This document shows, one piece after another, positions 7,403-15,098 of a DNA stretch of 64,000 nt. The notes under the pieces were generated by a model. That model saw nothing but the letters and a program-made list of their open reading frames with translations. It was not told the origin of the DNA and did no database searches. The translations under genes and the position numbers were made by a program. Origin of the DNA: Methanoculleus sediminis (GTDB lineage Archaea > Halobacteriota > Methanomicrobia > Methanomicrobiales > Methanoculleaceae); NCBI RefSeq assembly GCF_001017125.1, contig NZ_JXOJ01000001.1, positions 116,422-180,421 of the forward strand, in the 5' to 3' direction. Each line of letters starts with the position of its first letter. Positions within the stretch are counted from its first letter, which is position 1.

Positions 7403-8731
7403 ATGTCCCGTGATGCCACTTCTGCAATGCTCGAGCGCATCGAACAGGATAACGTCCGATTCCTTCGCCTTCAGTTTACCGACCTCCTGGGCATGCCCAA
7501 AAACGTCGCGATCCCGGTGAAGCAGGCCGAGAAGGCACTGACCAGCGGCATCGGGTTCGATGGGTCGTCGATCGAGGGGTTCGTCCGGATCGAGGAGTCC
7601 GACATGGTGCTCAAACCCGACCTCTCGACCTACACCCTCCTGCCCTGGCGGTCGGGGGAATACGCGGAGGCGCGTTTCGTCTGCGATGTCTACAAGGCCA
7701 GCGGCAGCCCGTTCGAGGGCGACCCGCGCTACGTGCTCCGGCGGGCGATGGAGGACGCCGCGAAGGACGGCTATGTCTTCAACACCGGCCCGGAACTTGA
7801 GTTCTTCCTCTTCCGGATGCACGAGGGGCGGCCGACCACGCAGTTCCAGGACGTCGGCGGCTACTTCGACCTCGCGCCGACCGATCTCGCGGAAGACGTC
7901 CGGCGCGAGATCATCCTCGCCCTCACCGAGATGGGGTTCGAGATCGAGGCGTCGCATCACGAGGTCGCCGAGAGCCAGCACGAGATCGACTTCAAGTACA
8001 GCGACGCTCTTCATACCGCGGATAACGTCATCTCCTTCAAGTTCGCCGCGAAGACGATTGCGCTGATGCGCGGCCTGCATGCATCCTTCATGGCAAAGCC
8101 CATCTACGGCATCTGCGGGAGCGGGATGCACACCAACTGTTCGCTTGCAAAAGACGGAAAAAACGCGTTCTATGATCCGGACGCCCCGTTGCAGCTCTCG
8201 AAGACGTGCATGCACTTCATCGGCGGACTGCTCCGCCACGCAAAGGCCATCACCCGGGTCGCGAACCCAACGGTCAACTCTTACAAACGGCTCGTCCCCG
8301 GCTATGAAGCGCCCTGCTACGTCAGCTGGAGCGCCGGCAACCGGTCGGCCCTGGTCCGGGTTCCGTCGCCCCGCGGCAACAGCACCCGGGTCGAGTTCCG
8401 CAGCCCCGACCCGACCTGCAACCCCTACCTCGCCTTCGCCGCGATGCTCACCGCCGGGATGGAGGGCGTCCGGGAGAAGATCGAACCGCCGACCGGTGTC
8501 GATACGAATGTCTACCATATGTCCATCGAGGAGCGGAAAGGCGCCGGGATCGAGACGCTGCCCGGAGACCTTTACGAGGCGAACCAGGCCCTGCTCGCCG
8601 ACGATCTCATCTGCAGGGCGTTCGGCCCCCATGTCGTGGAGGCACTCACGAGCGTTGCCGAGGCCGAGTGGGAAGCGTACCGGACGACCGTCCACCCCTG
8701 GGAACTCGACCGGTACCTGGCGACCTACTGA
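7403..8731 (+). CDS. glnA: Glutamine synthetase (type I)
   Basis: This 442-residue enzyme condenses glutamate, ammonia and ATP to glutamine. Type I motifs are clear: GFDGSSIEGFVRI, the metal ligands in GPELEFFLF and HHEVAESQHEIDFK, the ATP loop KPIYGICGSGMHTNCSL, NPTVNSYKRLVPGYEAPCY, and RVEFRSPDPTCNPYLAF. The length fits the GSI-alpha group, and no adenylylation-site motif of the GSI-beta type was recognised. The ATG at 7403 starts the conserved MSRDATSAMLERI region; upstream codons in frame belong to the control region. It pairs with the divergent glutamate synthase operon to form the GS-GOGAT cycle. Confidence 0.97.
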   Translation: MSRDATSAMLERIEQDNVRFLRLQFTDLLGMPKNVAIPVKQAEKALTSGIGFDGSSIEGFVRIEESDMVLKPDLSTYTLLPWRSGEYAEARFVCDVYKASGSPFEGDPRYVLRRAMEDAAKDGYVFNTGPELEFFLFRMHEGRPTTQFQDVGGYFDLAPTDLAEDVRREIILALTEMGFEIEASHHEVAESQHEIDFKYSDALHTADNVISFKFAAKTIALMRGLHASFMAKPIYGICGSGMHTNCSLAKDGKNAFYDPDAPLQLSKTCMHFIGGLLRHAKAITRVANPTVNSYKRLVPGYEAPCYVSWSAGNRSALVRVPSPRGNSTRVEFRSPDPTCNPYLAFAAMLTAGMEGVREKIEPPTGVDTNVYHMSIEERKGAGIETLPGDLYEANQALLADDLICRAFGPHVVEALTSVAEAEWEAYRTTVHPWELDRYLATY

Positions 8732-8824
8732 CCTCTTTTTTGCAGAACTTCTGGGAGGATAGTCTGTTCTTCCGGGCCTCTTCTCTGCCGGGTCAGTCCG
8801 ATCCGCGCAGTGTTTTTCCCTGGT

Positions 8825-11800
8825 TCACGCCGTTGCTTCCTTTTCGTAGAATGGCGACGGGAGCGCAGGATAAGCACGGTATATATGGCGGTACACATCA
8901 TCCGCTCTGGCTTCTACGTCGTCTTCAGTGTAGCAGTCCACAGGCAGACCGGTCGAGTCGCTCCACAAGAAATCGCGTATGGCAAGCCGGACGGCGTCGC
9001 GGGTGGCTTCCTTGTCACGCCAGTGATCGATACGAAGTTTCTCTACTTTGAGGGTTTTGAGCAGTTCGACGGCCACGTTCTTGATGCGCCGGATCTCGGT
9101 GGGTGAGAGATCCGGTTTCTTTAAGAGGTCGAAGATGGCCAGTGACTCCTCGTCAAGCCCTTCGCGCACAGCCCTGCTTTCTTCCTCTCCCATCTGGTTT
9201 ATGAATTGCACCAGGGCCTCGAATGTCTTCTCGATGGTTACTCGATCTTTCTCCTGGTTGTATCCGGCTACGATCTCTTCGTAGTGTCGTTGAAAATCCG
9301 TGCGTAACGGGTTTTGCTGCAGGAGTCGCAGGAGTCGTTTATCGATGGCCTGTTTGAGATCCTGCACGGTTGTACGTTTTGCCGGGCTCCGTTCGAACTC
9401 CTGCCGGAGCCGGTCGAAGTCGATCTTGCTGATGTCATACGGTACGGTCTCTTCGGTAATACTACCCGACCGAGTTTCAATCGCTTCATCGACCATCTCG
9501 TGCAGCCGGCGAATGATCTCGGAGATATCCGCCCTGTCGCGGTCCTGCTGCAGGCTCCGGTAAACAATAACGATTGCGTCGTAATCACTTCGATGAGCGT
9601 TGATCCCCTCTACGTTGATGCATGCCTTGAACTTCGTGAAGACCGCCCGGCACATAATCTCGAACCGTTTACGCGTCTTGTCGTTCTCATTGACCGCTTC
9701 CTTGGCGGCAAGGATGGCCGCGTTCCGCGCAAAGCCCGTCCATGAGATGATGTTGTCGAGCGGTGCGCCGCGCCCGGCGAGGAACGTCCGGATAAGCCCG
9801 ATCGCCCCGGTGAGATCGGCCAGCAGTTCTCCGTCGGGCCTCGCGGGTTCGATCTCTCTCCCCTCCCCGGTTCCTGCAAACGTCGCCAGGGCTTTGCGCA
9901 GACTCTTGAGGATGCCGCAGTAGTCCACGATCAGGCCGTTGTTCTTGCCCTCGTTCACGCGGTTGGCCCGGGCGATGGCCTGCATCAGTGTGTGCGCCTT
10001 GAGCGGCTTATCGAGATAGAGGGTGGAGAGGCTCGGGACGTCGAATCCCGTCAGCCACATCGCGCAGACGATCGCGATCCGGAACGGATGCTCTCCCTCC
10101 TTGAAAGCGTCGTCCAGCGACATTCTCTGCATGTTGCGGAACTGAGGCTGCTTTCGCATGAACTCCGGCAGGTCGATCCCGTCCTTGATCAGGCGGCGGT
10201 GTGGTGTGATGTCCAGGTTCCACCTGCGGAACGTGTCTACCTCGCCCTGCTCTTCGCTTATCACGACCGCCATACGGGTCTCGCGCATCCATTCGATCTG
10301 CCGCCGCAGGTAGATCTCCTCCTGCTCGTCGGCTGTCCGGGCGATCTCGGTCTCCAGATCGGCGATGCGTTTCTTCCAGTAGGTGCTGATGAGGCCGTGC
10401 ATCCGCACGCAGGTCACCTTGTCGATGCAGACCAGCATCGCCTTGCCGGTTTCCCAGGCCGTCGAATAGTGTTTCACGAAGTCGCGGGCCACCTGGTCGA
10501 GCCTTCTCTCGGCGGTGATGATGTGGTAGTCCCGCTTGAGTTCCCGCTCCAGCCGCTGCTCCACGTCGATGTCATTCGTCTCCAGTTCTTCGAGCACCCC
10601 GGCGATCCGCTCGTTCAGGTCGCCTACGGCCACGCCGAGTTTGTCGCCCCGGGCGTCGTAATACAGCGGAACCGTGGCCTTATCATCGACAGCCCGCTGG
10701 AAGTCATACGTCGAGACGTAGTCTCCGAATACCCGCCGCGTGATCTCGTCGTCTTTCATCAGCGGGGTTCCCGTGAACCCGATGTAACTGGCGTTGGGGA
10801 GGGCGTTACGCATGTTCAGCGCCAGGGTCCCGTATTGCGTCCGGTGCGCCTCGTCCGTGATGACAATGATGTCGTCCCGCGGGCTGTAGGGCTGCTCCGG
10901 TTCGACTTCCCGGTTGAACTTCTGGACGAGCGAGAAGATGTGCGACTTGTGCTCCGCGAGCAGGCGGCCGAGGTGGTCGCCGCTCGCCGCCCGGCACGGG
11001 TCGCGGTCGTTATCCACGACGCCGCACCTGGCAAACGTCTTGTAGATCTGCGTGTCCAGGTCTTCGCGGTCGGTCAGCACGAGGAACGTGTAGTTCCCGC
11101 CGAGTTTGCGGTGGACCTTGCGCGTGAACATCACCATCGAGTAACTCTTGCCCGCCCCCTGGGTGTGCCAGAAGACGCCGAGTTTGCCCTGGCGGTCCCT
11201 GCGGTCCTTTACCGCCTCGATGGCGCGGTTGACGCCGAGGAACTGATGGTTGCGGGCGAGAATCTTCTTCGGTTCGCCGAGGGGGTCGTCGAAGAGGATG
11301 AAGTTCTCGAAGAGGTCCATGAAGTTCTTCTTCTCGCAGACCCCCTTGAGCAGGGTCTCCATGTCCACCACGCCCGGTTCGTCCTCTGCGAGACGTTTCC
11401 ACTCGTGAAAGTGCTCGAAACGGCCGGTCACCGATCCGATCTTCGCGTCTACGCCGTTCGCGAGCACGACGAAGGCGTTGTGGTGGAAGAGGTGCGGCAC
11501 CGTGTCCTTGTAGTCCTTGAAGTTCTGCTCGTAGGCCGCCCGGATATCCCGGTGGACGTTCTTCAACTCCATGAAGAGCAGCGGCAGGCCGTTGACGAAC
11601 CCGACGATGTCGGCCCGCCGGCGGTAGAGGTCGCCGCGGACCCAGAACTCCCGCACGCAGAGGAAGTGGTTCTTCTCCGGTTCGGCGAAGTCGAAGACCC
11701 GGAGGCGCTGCCGCACCCGCTCGCCCTGTACGTTACGGGACGTGACCTGGACACCGTCGCGGACAAGGTCGTACTTCTCGCGGTTCGTCGCCGCCATCGA

Positions 11801-12055
11801 CTGTGTGCCCGATGTCGCGACGATCTGCCGGACGGCGTCGTCGTAGGCCTCGCGGGGGAGGCCGGGGTTCAGCTCGACCAGTCTTTCCCGGAGGTAGCGC
11901 GTCAGGACGACTTCCCGGTCGGATGAGCGGCCGAGGAGGCTCTCCGGCCCGAAGTCTTCGTTGTTATAGGCGTACACCGAGTCCCACCCGAGGTGCTGCT
12001 CCAGGTATTCGGCCGTGGTCTGCTGGACGAGGGTGTCCTCGGTGTAGGGGTTCAT
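8825..12055 (-). CDS. hsdR: Type I restriction enzyme, HsdR translocase/nuclease subunit
   Basis: The 1076-residue protein has an N-terminal RecB-type nuclease (RADIVGFVNGLPLLFMELK; D and ExK of the PD-(D/E)xK core near residue 170), then SF2 helicase domains with Walker A TQGAGKSYSMV, DEAH box ITDEAHRTQYG, motif III FTGTPL and a motif VI region AIARANRVNEG, and a helical C-terminus that contacts the methylase. It cuts DNA after ATP-driven translocation. Start ATG 12055 overlaps the hsdS stop (ATGA). It is the last gene of the restriction operon and converges with glnA. All catalytic motifs look intact. Confidence 0.96.
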   Translation of the reverse strand: MNPYTEDTLVQQTTAEYLEQHLGWDSVYAYNNEDFGPESLLGRSSDREVVLTRYLRERLVELNPGLPREAYDDAVRQIVATSGTQSMAATNREKYDLVRDGVQVTSRNVQGERVRQRLRVFDFAEPEKNHFLCVREFWVRGDLYRRRADIVGFVNGLPLLFMELKNVHRDIRAAYEQNFKDYKDTVPHLFHHNAFVVLANGVDAKIGSVTGRFEHFHEWKRLAEDEPGVVDMETLLKGVCEKKNFMDLFENFILFDDPLGEPKKILARNHQFLGVNRAIEAVKDRRDRQGKLGVFWHTQGAGKSYSMVMFTRKVHRKLGGNYTFLVLTDREDLDTQIYKTFARCGVVDNDRDPCRAASGDHLGRLLAEHKSHIFSLVQKFNREVEPEQPYSPRDDIIVITDEAHRTQYGTLALNMRNALPNASYIGFTGTPLMKDDEITRRVFGDYVSTYDFQRAVDDKATVPLYYDARGDKLGVAVGDLNERIAGVLEELETNDIDVEQRLERELKRDYHIITAERRLDQVARDFVKHYSTAWETGKAMLVCIDKVTCVRMHGLISTYWKKRIADLETEIARTADEQEEIYLRRQIEWMRETRMAVVISEEQGEVDTFRRWNLDITPHRRLIKDGIDLPEFMRKQPQFRNMQRMSLDDAFKEGEHPFRIAIVCAMWLTGFDVPSLSTLYLDKPLKAHTLMQAIARANRVNEGKNNGLIVDYCGILKSLRKALATFAGTGEGREIEPARPDGELLADLTGAIGLIRTFLAGRGAPLDNIISWTGFARNAAILAAKEAVNENDKTRKRFEIMCRAVFTKFKACINVEGINAHRSDYDAIVIVYRSLQQDRDRADISEIIRRLHEMVDEAIETRSGSITEETVPYDISKIDFDRLRQEFERSPAKRTTVQDLKQAIDKRLLRLLQQNPLRTDFQRHYEEIVAGYNQEKDRVTIEKTFEALVQFINQMGEEESRAVREGLDEESLAIFDLLKKPDLSPTEIRRIKNVAVELLKTLKVEKLRIDHWRDKEATRDAVRLAIRDFLWSDSTGLPVDCYTEDDVEARADDVYRHIYRAYPALPSPFYEKEATA

Positions 12056-13188
12056 ACGGCGATCTCTCCGTTCATCAGGCGGGGGAGGAGGAGATCGCGG
12101 GCCTGCGTGAGTGCGACATTCTCTTTGCACAGGAGATCGATCTGTAAATGCATTGGTGCGACTGTATCCTCGAATAATCGGTAGATCTTCTGTTCAGGGA
12201 TAAGGATTGAACGGCTGTGCGCAAAGTTCCGGTTCAGTCCGGGCACGGCAACATCTGTGTTGATAAAGGACATGTGCTGTAGCGCATAGTACAGGTGGAA
12301 AGAACAGCGGCTTGAATCGATGTAGTATACCGTGTCAATTGGGTGACAATCTTCGGAAGACCGATAGACACTACCGACGTTTCCCTTTCGCCCAACGATG
12401 ATTGTCGGGCCTGGGACCAACGCCTTTACATGAGTTCCCACGATACCGCTTGACCCATAGACCGGGAAGGGGCCGGACACGCGGTCATCCTGCTTCAAAG
12501 CCTTGCCATAATTCAGTGGAGCGACATCGCCCAGCGTCTTCTTCTCCCATCCCTCCGGCACGCCGTCGTTGATCGCAGCGTGCTCGTGGCCGGGAAAGCG
12601 GAGGTGGATGAACCATTCCCGGTAGAGCAGCCGCGCCGCCTCTTCCAGCAGTTGAATCCGCCGCCGGTTGTTCTCGATCAGGTCGTCGTAGGCGGAGAGG
12701 ATGGAGGCGATACGTTGCTGGCTAGCAATGTCAGGTACGTGAACTATCAGTTTCTTGAGATCATTCGCTCTGATTCCTGCCTGCACTCCCTGGGTGACTA
12801 TCGATCGGATGCGACAGATTGGGGATCTAAAATAGTAGTAATAAAATGCCGGATCGGCAATCTGTCGATTAAGGCGCACCCGGATGATATGGGACTCAAA
12901 AGTCGTGGGCTCGTTAGCACTCTGAACGATTGAGCATTTGCCGGCACCCGACAAGACCAGCGACTGCCTCGCGAAAAGGAGGTCGCCAGGTTCCACAAGC
13001 ATCGTTGACAGTTCTTTCTCATTCATGGGCACGAGTTCCATACAAATATCGCCAATACGATCATTGGCGAAGAGCTCGCCCATGTTGATCATTTTGTACC
13101 CACTTCCACGGACACGAGCCGGTCTGGTAAGGCCATTTTTGGAGGAGGCTGAATACAAGTTCTCGAATTCGGTTTCGCTCCAACTCAA
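12052..13188 (-). CDS. hsdS: Type I restriction-modification, HsdS specificity subunit
   Basis: This 378-residue protein has the two-half layout of HsdS: an N-terminal target-recognition domain (SWSETEFENLYSASSKNG), a central conserved helix (QQRIASILSAYDDLIENNRR, about residues 158-177), a second target-recognition domain starting near EGWEKKTLGDVAPL, and a C-terminal conserved helix (IDLLCKENVALTQARDLLLP). It decides which DNA sequence the complex methylates and cuts. The start is an unusual TTG at 13188 overlapping the stop of the preceding mini-ORF (TTGA); no in-frame ATG or GTG start lies upstream. The first domain looks complete. Confidence 0.92.
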   Translation of the reverse strand: MSWSETEFENLYSASSKNGLTRPARVRGSGYKMINMGELFANDRIGDICMELVPMNEKELSTMLVEPGDLLFARQSLVLSGAGKCSIVQSANEPTTFESHIIRVRLNRQIADPAFYYYYFRSPICRIRSIVTQGVQAGIRANDLKKLIVHVPDIASQQRIASILSAYDDLIENNRRRIQLLEEAARLLYREWFIHLRFPGHEHAAINDGVPEGWEKKTLGDVAPLNYGKALKQDDRVSGPFPVYGSSGIVGTHVKALVPGPTIIVGRKGNVGSVYRSSEDCHPIDTVYYIDSSRCSFHLYYALQHMSFINTDVAVPGLNRNFAHSRSILIPEQKIYRLFEDTVAPMHLQIDLLCKENVALTQARDLLLPRLMNGEIAV

Positions 13189-13391
13189 ACCCTCACCCCC
13201 GCAACGTCCCTCATACCGGCCGCCTCCGCCCGCACCGCTCGTTCATCGGTTTCCTCCGCTCCGACATTGACAGCGACCCGGCCACCACCGCCGCCCCCCT
13301 GAATCTGTGCAACGCACCGTTGCACAAACTCCCGGCGAGGCCACACCTCAAAAAGAGCAGGCGCATCCGTCCAGCTGCAAATACCCCTCAT
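13185..13391 (-). pseudogene. Mini-ORF with a DUF1016 N-domain remnant
   Basis: The 68-codon frame starts at an ATG overlapping the previous mini-ORF stop (ATGA) and ends overlapping the hsdS TTG (TTGA). Residues around FEVWPRREFVQRCVAQIQ (13299-13352) match WPDREFVQRTIAQIPW in the intact DUF1016 gene at 13.6-14.7 kb, and the DNA is also visibly similar. After that the sequence becomes a glycine run and unrelated residues. It is best read as a deletion remnant of another DUF1016 copy. The exact overlaps at both ends suggest that it may still be translated as part of the operon. Confidence 0.6.
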
Positions 13392-13573
13392 TCCCCATCC
13401 TCCAGCAGCCTCGCGATCTCCTCCGGGCCGGGGAGTTGATCCCGGAGTTCCCTGGGCAACTCCCTGACCGTCCGGTAGGTGGCGACGCCGATGGGTGATA
13501 TGGAGGACTGCAGGGCGTACTCGACGACGGTGCGGTTGCACCTATCGAGTTCCCCGCACTCGTTCAGACTCAC
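13388..13573 (-). pseudogene. Mini-ORF with a DUF1016 nuclease C-terminal remnant
   Basis: The 61-residue frame reads VVEYALQSSISPIGVATY then RELPRELRDQLPGPEEI, matching the end of the intact DUF1016 protein (VVEYALRGLTSPVGVADW ... KRLPDDLKGSLPSIKEI). It keeps the family's last helix but lacks the nuclease core, so it cannot be an active enzyme alone. It starts at a GTG overlapping the DUF1016 stop (GTGA) and ends in an ATGA overlap with the next mini-ORF. It is probably the tail of a second DUF1016 gene lost by recombination. Whether the peptide is made is unknown. Confidence 0.65.
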
Positions 13574-14685
13574 TCCACATCCCCCAGTTCCGCCTCAATC
13601 TCCTTGATGGAGGGGAGGCTGCCCTTCAGATCGTCCGGCAGGCGCTTGGTTAATTCAGTCTCCCAATCCGCCACACCCACCGGACTGGTCAGTCCCCGGA
13701 GAGCGTACTCGACAACCAGGGTGTCCTTGCTCTTGCAGAGCAGCAGCCCGATGGTCCTCTTATCGTCGGGATGCCGCAGCAGGTCGTCGACGGCAGAGAG
13801 ATACAGGTTCAGTTGCCCGACAAAAGCCGGATCGAACGGCACTGCTTTCAGTTCGACCACTACGAAACAGCGCAGTTTGAGATGGTAGAAAAGCAGGTCG
13901 AGAGAAAAGTCGCGTTCACCGACTTCCAGAGGGACCTGCCTCCCGACAAAGGCAAACCCAGTTCCCATCTCAAGAAGAAAACGCTGAACGTGATCCACCA
14001 GAGCCTGCTCAACCTCACGTTCCTTCCTTGGATCGGCAGTTCCTAGAAAGTCGAAGAGATATGGGTCTTTGAATGCCTGTGCGGCCATATCCGAATCGGC
14101 AGGAGGGAGAGCCTGCTCAAAGTTGTTCAGTGCCCTGCCCTGCCGCTCGTGCAGACGCTTTTCGATCTGAATATCGAGTATCTCACGGCTCCAGCCCTGC
14201 TCAATGATTTTCCGGGCATACCATACGCGCAGACCCGGGTCTTTCAACTTGGCGAGCAAGGCAATATTGCTGCGCCACGGAATTTGTGCAATGGTGCGTT
14301 GCACGAATTCTCGGTCAGGCCAGGACCTGGAGAAGGTACGCATATACTTCAGGTTGCGAGGGGAGAAGCCGGTCATATCGGGAAAGGCGAGTTTCAGGTC
14401 GTGTGCCAGGCGATCAATCACCTTTGCGCCCCAACCTTCGCTTTTCTGGCGATCCAGGATAATCTTTCCAATATCCCAGTACAGCAGGATCATGGCCGCG
14501 TTTGCCGCAAGGGTGATCCGCAGGTGCTCCGACTGAATTCGTTCTTTGATGTCTCCGAGTACTGCGGCATAGTCTGCAGGCAGATCACTTCTGCCTACGG
14601 GGACCGGAAAAGAAGCGCTCTCCCTTATCCGTCCTCGTGCCTTCCTCTCGCCGTCAGAGCCCCGATCATTCGGCTCCGTCTTCAT
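13570..14685 (-). CDS. DUF1016 (YhcG-type) PD-(D/E)xK nuclease family protein
   Basis: This 371-residue protein has the two parts of the YhcG/DUF1016 family: an N-terminal helical domain (LLYWDIGKIILDRQ ... SPRNLKYMRTFSRSWP ... IAQIPWRSNIALL) and a C-terminal nuclease-like domain with FSLDLLFYHLKLRCFVVVEL followed by K, the D-x(n)-ExK pattern of the PD-(D/E)xK fold. Such genes are often found next to restriction systems and mobile elements; their role is not settled. It starts with an ATG overlapping the preceding DUF1016N stop. Its place between hsdM and hsdS suggests an accessory function for the restriction complex, which is an inference. Confidence 0.88.
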   Translation of the reverse strand: MKTEPNDRGSDGERKARGRIRESASFPVPVGRSDLPADYAAVLGDIKERIQSEHLRITLAANAAMILLYWDIGKIILDRQKSEGWGAKVIDRLAHDLKLAFPDMTGFSPRNLKYMRTFSRSWPDREFVQRTIAQIPWRSNIALLAKLKDPGLRVWYARKIIEQGWSREILDIQIEKRLHERQGRALNNFEQALPPADSDMAAQAFKDPYLFDFLGTADPRKEREVEQALVDHVQRFLLEMGTGFAFVGRQVPLEVGERDFSLDLLFYHLKLRCFVVVELKAVPFDPAFVGQLNLYLSAVDDLLRHPDDKRTIGLLLCKSKDTLVVEYALRGLTSPVGVADWETELTKRLPDDLKGSLPSIKEIEAELGDVE

Positions 14686-15098
14686 ACGGCAGGCACCTCG
14701 ACATCCTTTCCGATCAGGCGAACCTGCCGGCCCGGCGAGTCCGGGTACCGTTGCAGAATAACCAGGTTGTGACCCCAGCCAATTTCTCGCACAAGTTGTG
14801 CGAGTTTTTCAGAGCTGGCATATGCCTCAAAAAATGACTTCATGCGCCAGAGGTTGGAGGCAGAAAAGCCACCGATGCCGGGGAACTCCTTTTGCAGATC
14901 TCCAGACAGCTGTTGGACAATTGACTTTCCCCAGGTGTCGCCGGCCTGCCGCTCCACGATCATCCTGCCAATATCCCAGTACAGGCCGATCAGTTCCCTG
15001 TTGATCGCCCTGAGCGCCTGGTACTGGCCGGCGCGAATGCGCTCTTTGACTTCGAGAAGCAGCGAGCCATAATCCTCCGGCAGGTTCGAGACCGTCAT
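14682..15098 (-). CDS. Truncated DUF1016 N-terminal domain protein
   Basis: The 138-residue frame has the DUF1016 N-terminal domain (LPEDYGSLLLEVKERIRAG, LIGLYWDIGRMIVERQ, SASNLWRMKSFFEAYA, KLAQLVREIGWGHNLVIL). It then leaves the family pattern after NLVIL and stops about 25 residues later, so the nuclease half is missing. The wording of its core (KLAQLVREIGWGHN) differs from the intact paralog next door (REFVQRTIAQIPWRSN), so the two come from different subfamilies and this is not a recent duplicate. It starts at an ATGA overlap with hsdM and ends at an ATGA overlap with the next gene. It could act as a stand-alone partner domain or be a relic. Confidence 0.75.
   Translation of the reverse strand: MTVSNLPEDYGSLLLEVKERIRAGQYQALRAINRELIGLYWDIGRMIVERQAGDTWGKSIVQQLSGDLQKEFPGIGGFSASNLWRMKSFFEAYASSEKLAQLVREIGWGHNLVILQRYPDSPGRQVRLIGKDVEVPAV

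Noticed and set aside
9992-11926. 644-residue open frame antisense to hsdR
   Set aside because: It is a GC-driven shadow of a strongly conserved gene; its sequence is charged and has no family motif.
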